From the NCBI RefSeq assembly GCF_004521985.1, contig NZ_SBHZ01000010.1, positions 62,001 to 126,000 of the forward strand: DNA of 64,000 bases. The letters are read 5' to 3'. The stretch's first letter is position 1. Each line of letters begins with the position of its first letter. The position numbers and the translations under genes were made by a program. Below the pieces are notes generated by a model. The model did not search any database. It saw only the letters and a list, made by a program, of their open reading frames with translations, and was not told the DNA's origin. The stretch is from Ectopseudomonas khazarica. GTDB lineage: Bacteria; Pseudomonadota; Gammaproteobacteria; Pseudomonadales; Pseudomonadaceae. Shown piece by piece: positions 57,746 to 64,000 of the stretch.

Positions 57746-58221
57746 GGTTGCACCTCCGCCTGTTGCGAGTTCGGCCAGGGGCCGCGCAGCAGCACCATCA
57801 GTACCAGCAGGCCAAAGCCCAGCGGCAGCGCCAGCAGCGGCCACGTGCGGCTGATGCCCAGGCCCAGGCTGCGAAAGCGTCCGGCCTCGAGTGCATAGCG
57901 CAGGCTGACCCAGGTGGCGAAGGTGAAGAAGGCGCAGGCCGCCAGCCACTGGTACAGCTGCAGCCAGCGCGCCAGGCGTGCCGGCAGGCGCTGTTCGAGC
58001 AGGTTGATGCGCATGTGCCCGCCCTCGCTCCACAGTGCGCCGAGCAGCAGCATCACACTGCCGATGATCAGGTAACGGGCCATTTCGTCCATCCAGATCG
58101 GCGAGCTGCCGATCAGGTAGCGGGCGACCACCCCGTAGATGAGTAGCAACAGGTCCAGCAACAGCAGCGCCGCACCCAGGTTGAGCACCACGGCGCGCAG
58201 GCGCTCGATAAAGGAGGACAT
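57742..58221 (-). CDS. dctQ: TRAP transporter small permease (DctQ type)
   Basis: The start at 58221 follows GGAG. The 159-residue product has four hydrophobic helices with the DctQ family region (about 40-60, WMDEMARYLIIGS). It pairs with DctM. Confidence 0.92.
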   Translation of the reverse strand: MSSFIERLRAVVLNLGAALLLLDLLLLIYGVVARYLIGSSPIWMDEMARYLIIGSVMLLLGALWSEGGHMRINLLEQRLPARLARWLQLYQWLAACAFFTFATWVSLRYALEAGRFRSLGLGISRTWPLLALPLGFGLLVLMVLLRGPWPNSQQAEVQP

Positions 58222-58282
58222 AAGGACTCCGGGCAAGAGAAGCAGCGCCCTGTCAGCCAGGGCGCTAGGAGGCAGGCGGGGA

Positions 58283-59323
58283 CTATTGGGCGGGCTTCAG
58301 ACCGACATCCTGCAGGGCCGTTTCGACCCATTGCGCATCGATGTCCTGCTCGCCCAGCCACTTCAGGTAGGCCGGCTGGCCCTGGCTGCGGAAGGCCTGC
58401 AGGTCCTCGGCGGAGGGGCGGATGATCTGCATGCCCTTGTCCTGCAGGAATGCCAGCTCCTTCTCCTGCTGGGTGGCGATGGCCTCGCGGTTGAGCAGCG
58501 TGGCCTCGCGGGCGGCATCGAGCAGAGCCTGGCGCGCTTCGGCCGGCAGCGATTCGAGCAGCTCGGCGTTGGCCACCAGGAACTGGTCGGAGTACTGGAT
58601 GTTGGCCAGGGTCAGGTACTTCTGCACCTGGTACAGGCTGCCGAGGATGATGTACGAGGTGGGGTTCATCTGACCGTCGGCCACGCCCGAGCGCAGGCCC
58701 ATGTACAGCTCGGTCCAGGGGATCGGCGTGCCGGAAGCGCCGAACGATTCGTAGAGCGCTACCTGGCTGGGGTCCATCGCGCGAAAGCGCAGGCCTTGGA
58801 AGTCCTGTGGCGACTTGATCGGCTTCTTGTTGTTGGTGAAGTTGAGAAAGCCACCTTCCTCGACCACCGCCAGCATCTCGGTGCCGGTGCGCGAGCGGAA
58901 TTCCTCCCGCGCGGCCTGCCAGTAGCGGCCGTCGTCGAAGAAGCGGTGGGCGGCCTTGGCGTCCTCGAACATGAAGGGGATGGCGCTGACGTAGATCTCC
59001 GGGAACAGCGGGGCGATGCCGGCGAAGGAGGCGATGTTCAGCCCCGGGCCGCTGATGACCTGCTCCATGCGCTGCTCTTCTTCACCGAGCATGCTGTTGG
59101 GGTAGAGCTTGATCTGCAGCTCGCCGCCGCTCTTCTGCTCCGCCAGGCGCTTGAAGTTGCTGGCGAACAGGTGCACCGGGTTCTTTTCCAGGTCGGCCGC
59201 GCCGTTGTAGCTCATGTTGATGCTGGTAGCGGCCTGGCTCAGCGATGCGCCCAGGCTCATGGCACTGACCAGCAGCGCCGCACAGAAACGGCGGCCGAAC
59301 TGACCGAACAGAGTCGATTGCAT
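58283..59323 (-). CDS. dctP: TRAP transporter substrate-binding protein (DctP type)
   Basis: This 346-residue protein has a signal peptide (1-31) and the DctP layout, including FRAMDPSQVALYESFGASGTPIPWTELYMGLRSGVADGQ-type region (about 175-215), with the conserved Arg. It captures a carboxylate-containing solute in the periplasm. First gene of the dctPQM-dipeptidase operon. Confidence 0.94.
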   Translation of the reverse strand: MQSTLFGQFGRRFCAALLVSAMSLGASLSQAATSINMSYNGAADLEKNPVHLFASNFKRLAEQKSGGELQIKLYPNSMLGEEEQRMEQVISGPGLNIASFAGIAPLFPEIYVSAIPFMFEDAKAAHRFFDDGRYWQAAREEFRSRTGTEMLAVVEEGGFLNFTNNKKPIKSPQDFQGLRFRAMDPSQVALYESFGASGTPIPWTELYMGLRSGVADGQMNPTSYIILGSLYQVQKYLTLANIQYSDQFLVANAELLESLPAEARQALLDAAREATLLNREAIATQQEKELAFLQDKGMQIIRPSAEDLQAFRSQGQPAYLKWLGEQDIDAQWVETALQDVGLKPAQ

Positions 59324-59448
59324 ATTGTTTTCCTTATGGCAGAACGATGGTGGGAAAGCCGCGCGGATGCTGTTGTTGTTCGAACCTAGAGCGCGTCAGC
59401 AACGGTACGCTAGCTGTTGTTGTGTTGACTGTTCAAGAAGGCTTGTGA

Positions 59449-59461
59449 TGCAAAAAATGCA
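59449..59461. promoter_or_regulatory. Candidate LysR box upstream of dctP
   Basis: TGCA-AAAAA-TGCA (59449-59461) is palindromic and fits T-N11-A. It lies between the LysR gene stop and the dctP start, where the regulator would act on the TRAP operon. Confidence 0.5.
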
Positions 59462-59478
59462 ACGCGAGCGGGCTCGGC

Positions 59479-60417
59479 TCAGCGTGTGCGCGACAGGCTC
59501 GGCGCGTCGCCGCTGAAGAAGCGCATGCTCTGGCGCAGGTGTTGCAGACAGGCCTGCCCGGCAACCGTGAGTTCGCGGCCCTTGTGGCTGAGGATGCGCG
59601 CGCGGGCATCGTGCAGGGCCAGGTTGGCCAGGGGCAGACGGCGGATGCTGCCGGCCTTGAGCTCGTCGCTGACCGTCAGCTCGGGCATGAAGGCCACGCC
59701 GATGCCGGATTTGACGAAGTTGGTGAGCACCGCCACCGAGTTGGTGCGCAGCTTCGGGCGCAGTTCGACGTGTTCCAGCTGGGCGACCATCACCGCCAGC
59801 TGGCCCATGCCCGTGCTGCTGTGGATCAGTGCCAGGGCCTCGCCGCGCAGGGCGGTCATGGGGATCGGCCCCGGGTGTTCGAGCAGTGGATGGTGCGGCG
59901 GGGTGATCAGGTCCAGTGGCTGGCGCGTGTCGACGTGAACCTGCAGCGCCTCGTCCTCGACAGGGGCATAGACCAGCGCCAGATCCACGGCATCTTCCTT
60001 GAGCAGGCCGAGCGCCTCGTTGGCGCCGGCCATGCGCACCTCCAGGTCGATGCCGGGGTAGCGCAGGATGAAGCTCTGCAGCGGCTGGGCGATCAGGTCG
60101 GTGATGAAACCCTCGCCGACCGCGATACGCACGCTGCCCTGGCGCAGGCCCTGAAGGTCGCTCAGGCGCGACAGCACGCCCTGTTCGTTGGCCCGCTGCT
60201 GGCGGTAGTGGGCGACCAGCATGTCGCCGGCCTCGGTCGGGCTGACGCCCTGCGAGGTGCGTTCCAGCAGACGGATCTGCAGCTCTTCCTCGAGTGCGCT
60301 GAGCTGGCGGCTGATGGCCGAGGGGTCGACGTTCAGGTGCTGCGCGGCCTTGCGCAGCGAGCGAAAGTGGATGACCTCGTTGAGGTAGGCCAGGGCGCGC
60401 GGGTTCAGGCGGGACAT
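59479..60417 (-). CDS. LysR-family regulator upstream of the TRAP/dipeptidase operon
   Basis: This 312-residue protein has the N-terminal winged helix (about 2-60, AAQHLNVDPSAISRQLSALEEEL) and a two-subdomain effector region. It is transcribed in the same direction as dctP and starts 8 bases after xseA ends, so it could be expressed with xseA. Likely controls the TRAP operon. Confidence 0.92.
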   Translation of the reverse strand: MSRLNPRALAYLNEVIHFRSLRKAAQHLNVDPSAISRQLSALEEELQIRLLERTSQGVSPTEAGDMLVAHYRQQRANEQGVLSRLSDLQGLRQGSVRIAVGEGFITDLIAQPLQSFILRYPGIDLEVRMAGANEALGLLKEDAVDLALVYAPVEDEALQVHVDTRQPLDLITPPHHPLLEHPGPIPMTALRGEALALIHSSTGMGQLAVMVAQLEHVELRPKLRTNSVAVLTNFVKSGIGVAFMPELTVSDELKAGSIRRLPLANLALHDARARILSHKGRELTVAGQACLQHLRQSMRFFSGDAPSLSRTR

Positions 60418-60425
60418 CGGCGGGC

Positions 60426-61805
60426 TCAGTCCAGCAGCGACAGGGTCGCGGGTTGGATGTGGTTGTCTTCGACGCGTACATCCAGTTCGCCCTCGCTCAG
60501 GCGTGCCTTGAGGCGCTGGCCCGGTTGCGTCTGGGCGGCGCTGCGCACGGCCTGGCCGCGTTCGTCGAGGAGGATGCTGTAGCCGCGACCAAGGGTCGCC
60601 AGCGGGCTGACGATCTGCAGTTGCCCGGCCAGCGCGCCGAGGCGCTGGCGCTGGTTGCGCAGCTGGCCCTGCATGGCGCGTGGCAGGCGTTCGGCCAGGC
60701 CGTCGAGACGCTGGCGCAGCAGGGCCAGACTGCGTCCCGGATGCTGGGCCGCAAGGCGGGCGTCGAGACGGGCCAGCCGCTCGCGCTGGCTGGCCAGCTG
60801 CTGGTTGAAGGCGCGGCGCAGGCGCATGTCCAGGTCATCCAGGCGCTGCGCCTGCTGGCGCAAACGCTCGCCGGGGTGGCGCAGGCGCTTGCTCACGCCG
60901 TCCAGGCGCAGGCGCTCGCGGGCCAGGCGACCCTGCATGTGCAGGACCAGGCGCCGCTGCAGGTTGTGCAGGCGCTGCAGCAGTTCGCTGCTGTCCGGAG
61001 CCAGCAGTTCGGCGGCGGCGGAGGGCGTCGGGGCACGCACGTCGGCGACGAAGTCGGCGATGGAAACGTCCGTCTCATGGCCCACGGCGCTGACGATGGG
61101 CGTGCTGCAGGCCGCCACGGCGCGGGCCACGGCCTCTTCGTTGAAGCACCAGAGGTCTTCCAGCGAGCCACCACCACGGGCCAGGATCAGTGCGTCGAAG
61201 CCCTGCGCGTCGGCCCGTTGCAGGGCACGGACGATCTGCGCGGTGGCCTCGCGCCCCTGGACGGCGGTGGGGATCAGGTTCAGTTCGACCTGCGGCGCGC
61301 GGCGGCGGAACACGCTGATGATGTCTCGGATCACCGCGCCGGTCGGCGAGGTGACGATGCCGATGCGCCTCGGATGGGCAGGCAGGGCGATCTTGCCGGT
61401 GCTGGCGAACAGCCCCTCGGCGCCGAGTTTTTCCTTCAGCGCTTCGAAGGCCAGGCGCAGGGCGCCATCGCCGGCGGGTTCGACGGCATCGAGAATCAGT
61501 TGGTAGTCACCCCGGCCCTCGAACAGCGACACCTTGCCACGGACCTTCACCGCCAGCCCGTCGCGCAGCGCCTGGCGCACCCGTGCGGCGTTCTGCCGGA
61601 ACAGCGCGCAACGCACCTGGGCCTGGCCATCCTTCAGGGTGAAGTAGATGTGCCCGGACGCCGGGCGTGCCAGGTTGGAGATTTCCCCCTCGACCCAGAT
61701 GCCGGAAAACACATCCTCCAGCAGCAGGCGGGCGCGGTTGTTGAGCTGACTGACGCTGAGCACCTCGCGGTCGAGGTTCAGCCGTGCAAAGGGATCGTTG
61801 ATCAT
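60426..61805 (-). CDS. xseA: Exonuclease VII large subunit
   Basis: The start at 61805 (MINDPFARLNLDREVLSVSQ) matches the family. The 459-residue product has the N-terminal OB fold (about 15-115), a catalytic central domain with GIVTSPTGAVIRDI and ARGGGSLEDLW and GHETDVSI, and long coiled-coil arms. It forms, with XseB, a single-strand exonuclease. xseB is not seen nearby. Confidence 0.96.
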   Translation of the reverse strand: MINDPFARLNLDREVLSVSQLNNRARLLLEDVFSGIWVEGEISNLARPASGHIYFTLKDGQAQVRCALFRQNAARVRQALRDGLAVKVRGKVSLFEGRGDYQLILDAVEPAGDGALRLAFEALKEKLGAEGLFASTGKIALPAHPRRIGIVTSPTGAVIRDIISVFRRRAPQVELNLIPTAVQGREATAQIVRALQRADAQGFDALILARGGGSLEDLWCFNEEAVARAVAACSTPIVSAVGHETDVSIADFVADVRAPTPSAAAELLAPDSSELLQRLHNLQRRLVLHMQGRLARERLRLDGVSKRLRHPGERLRQQAQRLDDLDMRLRRAFNQQLASQRERLARLDARLAAQHPGRSLALLRQRLDGLAERLPRAMQGQLRNQRQRLGALAGQLQIVSPLATLGRGYSILLDERGQAVRSAAQTQPGQRLKARLSEGELDVRVEDNHIQPATLSLLD

Positions 61806-61848
61806 GGGGCGGCATGATAAGCGCAGTGGGCAGCGGGCGCGACCTCCG

Positions 61849-62727
61849 TCAGGTACCGCCTTGCAGGCGCTGCAGCAGCCACGCGGCAACCGGCCCGAGC
61901 GTGCGCTGGCGCGACCAGATGGCATCGACCGCCATGCGCCGTGGCCAGCCGCTGCAGGGCAGTTCATGCAGGGCCTCGAAGCCATAGGTCTCGACCAGTT
62001 GCCGTGGCAGCTCGGCCCAGCCGAAGCCCAGGCGCGCCATCTCCAGCAGCATCAGGTAATCCGGTGCCGCCCAGCAGCGCCCGCCGCTGCCGGGCAGGTC
62101 ATCGCGGTTGGCGTCGTCGTCGGCCACGCTGCTCAGGCGCAGCAGGCGCCAGTGCGAGAGGTCTTCCGGGCGCACATGCGAGCGCTCGGCCAGCGGGTGC
62201 TCCCTGGCGACGAACAGGCCGAACTCGCTGCTCATCTCCAGGCGGGCATGGGCGATGTGCGGCGGGTAGCGATCCTGCGCCGCCAGCAGGCCGATCTGGG
62301 CCCGCCCCTGGTTGACCAGGTCGAGCACGTCGGCCTGCTCGGCGATCAGGCTTTCGAACTGCAGGTCGGGAAAGCGTTCGTCCAGTTCCTGCAGGCGGGC
62401 TTCGTACTGCTTCGGCTGGTAGGCGTCGGAGAGGGCCAGGGTCAGGCGCGCTTCCTGACCGCTGGCCAGTCCGGCGGCGTGGCGGGCCAGGCGGTCAGCG
62501 GCTGCCAGCACCTCGTCGGCGTGAGCGAGCAGGCTGGCGCCGGCCTCGGTGAGCTGCAGGCGACGAGGGCCGCGCTCGAACAGCGTCACGCCCAGGTCGA
62601 TTTCCAGTCGAGCGACGGCTTCGCTGATCGTCGACTGGCTCTTGCCCAGGCGCCGTGCCGCCGCACTGAGTGAGCCACTGTGAGCAGCCTGGGCGAAGGC
62701 CTGAAGGGATTCGGGAGATATGTTCAT
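61849..62727 (-). CDS. LysR-family regulator, divergent to a PACE transporter
   Basis: This 292-residue protein has an N-terminal winged helix (about 4-62, AAARRLGKSQSTISEAVARLE) and an effector-binding domain. It diverges from a PACE efflux gene across an 88-base gap containing a perfect inverted repeat at its start codon. AceR, the regulator of the PACE founding member AceI, is also LysR-type. Confidence 0.92.
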   Translation of the reverse strand: MNISPESLQAFAQAAHSGSLSAAARRLGKSQSTISEAVARLEIDLGVTLFERGPRRLQLTEAGASLLAHADEVLAAADRLARHAAGLASGQEARLTLALSDAYQPKQYEARLQELDERFPDLQFESLIAEQADVLDLVNQGRAQIGLLAAQDRYPPHIAHARLEMSSEFGLFVAREHPLAERSHVRPEDLSHWRLLRLSSVADDDANRDDLPGSGGRCWAAPDYLMLLEMARLGFGWAELPRQLVETYGFEALHELPCSGWPRRMAVDAIWSRQRTLGPVAAWLLQRLQGGT

Positions 62728-62742
62728 ATCGGTTTCACCGAT
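62728..62742. promoter_or_regulatory. Candidate LysR operator in the lysR-PACE gap
   Basis: ATCGGT-TTC-ACCGAT is a perfect 6-bp inverted repeat that fits T-N11-A, directly upstream of the LysR start codon. Confidence 0.6.
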
Positions 62743-62815
62743 GGCAACTCACTTCGTCATGGCAGGTTTGCCGATGATCATAGCGCCCATCGCTTCCTGT
62801 CACGAGGTTTCAGTC

Positions 62816-63271
62816 ATGAGCCAGCCACTGCCACGCACCCTGCGCGAACGCATCGTCCATGCCCTGGCGTTCGAAGTCATCGCCGTACTCATCTGCGCGC
62901 CAACCCTGGCCTGGCTGATGGGCAAGCCGCTGCTGCATCTGGGCGTGCTGACGCTGATGTTCTCCACGGTGGCGATGCTCTGGAACATGCTGTTCAACTA
63001 CCTGTTCGACCGTGCGCAGCGGCGCATGGGCTTCGTGCGCGGCCTGGGTGCCCGTGTCAGCCACGCCTTGCTGTTCGAACTCGGCCTGGTGGTGGTGCTG
63101 GTGCCGCTGGCCGCCTGGTGGTTGTCGATCGGTCTGCTGCAGGCATTGCTGCTGGATATCGGCCTGCTGCTGTTCTTCCTGCCCTATACCCTGGGCTTCA
63201 ACTGGGGCTACGACCTGCTGCGGGAGCGGGTCCTGGCCCGGCGCGAGGTGGCGATCTGCCGGGGGGCTTGA
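62816..63271 (+). CDS. PACE-family efflux transporter (AceI-like)
   Basis: The ATG at 62816 follows ACGAGG (62803-62808). This 151-residue protein has four membrane helices in two repeated pairs, RERIVHALAFEVIAVLI with the conserved Glu in helix 1, WNMLFNYLFD, and FNWGYD at the end: the PACE signatures. Members export biocides such as chlorhexidine or short-chain diamines; the substrate here is unknown. Confidence 0.9.
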   Translation: MSQPLPRTLRERIVHALAFEVIAVLICAPTLAWLMGKPLLHLGVLTLMFSTVAMLWNMLFNYLFDRAQRRMGFVRGLGARVSHALLFELGLVVVLVPLAAWWLSIGLLQALLLDIGLLLFFLPYTLGFNWGYDLLRERVLARREVAICRGA

Positions 63272-63326
63272 TTTGCCCGCGGCAGGGCCTAAGCTGCCGC
63301 CTCTGTTCGCTGCCAGCCCAAGCCTC

Positions 63327-63881
63327 ATGACCGCACAACTCGTTCTCGTTCCACAGATATCCACGCTTCCCGCGCATGAGCAGAAGGCGAGGGCGCTGCT
63401 GCGCTGGTTGGTCAAACGGCGCATCGTCGAGGCGCTGCCGACCACCTGTGGCCAGGGCGGCAACGGCATGGCCTATGCCATCGGTCCGGGCGCGCGGCAG
63501 ATCGCCGAGCGCCCCGAGCTGTTGCCGTATGGCCAGCCCCACAATGGTCTGGAGATCATCACCCACCGCTGCATCTATGTGCCGACGCGCGGCTTTCTCG
63601 AAGAGGCGGGGTGTGCCGAGTGTCGGCGGGAGGTGGGGGTGCCGCTGTTCGACAGCCTGGAGGTCTGGTGGCCAGGGGAAACCGACAATTTCACCTGCCC
63701 GGAATGCGGGCATGAGGATGACATCAACGGTTTCCTGTTCCTGCAGCCCTGCGGCTTCTCCAACCTGGGCTTCATCTTCAACGGCTGGGTGGAGGCCGGA
63801 CTGCGCCCGGCGTTCGTCGAGGAGTTCGGCGAACGCCTGGGCTTCGCCCTCCGCCAGGTGCGGGTCGACGACCCGGCCTGA
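63327..63881 (+). CDS. Conserved hypothetical zinc-knuckle protein
   Basis: The ATG at 63327 is used; an upstream frame overlaps the PACE gene. The 184-residue soluble protein has two CxxC pairs (Cys96/99 and Cys124/127), likely one zinc site. It is widely seen in Pseudomonas, but its function is unknown and no catalytic motif is visible. Confidence 0.75.
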   Translation: MTAQLVLVPQISTLPAHEQKARALLRWLVKRRIVEALPTTCGQGGNGMAYAIGPGARQIAERPELLPYGQPHNGLEIITHRCIYVPTRGFLEEAGCAECRREVGVPLFDSLEVWWPGETDNFTCPECGHEDDINGFLFLQPCGFSNLGFIFNGWVEAGLRPAFVEEFGERLGFALRQVRVDDPA

Positions 63882-63934
63882 GCCGGGCGGCGACCGCGAC
63901 GTCTGCCAGCGGCGGTCGTCGCTGGCACATCGCC

Positions 63935-64000
63935 TCAGAAGGTAATGCTGGCCGAGAGGCGGGCGGTACGCGGCTGGCCGACGCTGACGTTGAGCTCGCT
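63935..64000 (-). CDS. C-terminus of an outer-membrane receptor (partial)
   Basis: Only 21 codons and the stop are in the window. They end GQPRTARLSASITF, with alternating hydrophobic residues and a terminal Phe as in TonB-dependent receptors and other beta-barrel proteins. Most of the gene lies to the right. Confidence 0.6.
   Translation of the reverse strand, partial: SELNVSVGQPRTARLSASITF

Overview
The window looks like a chromosomal segment of a Pseudomonas species. It is GC-rich, and the gene order queA-tgt-yajC-secD-secF-ycfJ / suhB / trmJ-cysE-iscRSUA-hscBA-fdx-iscX-ndk-rlmN-pilF-rodZ-ispG-hisS-yfgM-bamB-der is the pseudomonad arrangement. The species cannot be fixed from the sequence alone.

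Bases 1 to about 20,100 are the late end of a prophage whose left part lies outside the window. A flexible-tail (siphovirus-like) tail module runs rightwards: tail tube, tape measure, tail-tip/hub and fibre-like proteins. An endolysin with nested inner and outer spanins follows. Then comes an accessory block with an orphan Dam-type methylase behind a LexA (SOS) box, a small unknown protein, an SRAP-domain abasic-site protein, and umuDC with a LexA box exactly between its -35 and -10. Three AT-richer genes look like later insertions: a lipoprotein between tail tube and tape measure, a leftward gene combining a HEPN RNase motif (RNDLEH) with six CxxC knuckles, and a leftward membrane-anchored protein at the prophage edge. 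The prophage abuts the 3' end of a tRNA-Leu(CAA) gene, with integrase-arm-like direct repeats next to its terminator.

Bases 20,400 to 45,100 are conserved core genes: queuosine tRNA modification (queA, tgt), the Sec accessory complex (yajC, secD, secF), cysteine supply and Fe-S assembly (cysE plus the full isc operon with an IscR-type site in its promoter), ndk, rlmN, the pilus pilotin pilF, rodZ, ispG, hisS, yfgM, bamB and der.

Bases 45,100 to 64,000 are more variable. They hold a methionine-type aminotransferase followed by an omega-amidase; a secreted GEVED-domain repeat protein; leuA with a short leucine-containing leader ORF; a proteolytic flagellin (flagellinolysin) with HEMTH and a sigma28-like promoter; a YbdG-type mechanosensitive channel; an M23 peptidase; an apparent operon that joins a TRAP transporter to a VanX/DdpX D-Ala-D-Ala dipeptidase under a LysR regulator; xseA; a divergent LysR/PACE efflux pair; and the very end of an outer-membrane receptor gene.

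The most interesting leads are the prophage HEPN/zinc-ribbon protein, the flagellinolysin with its flagellar-type promoter, and the TRAP-plus-dipeptidase operon.
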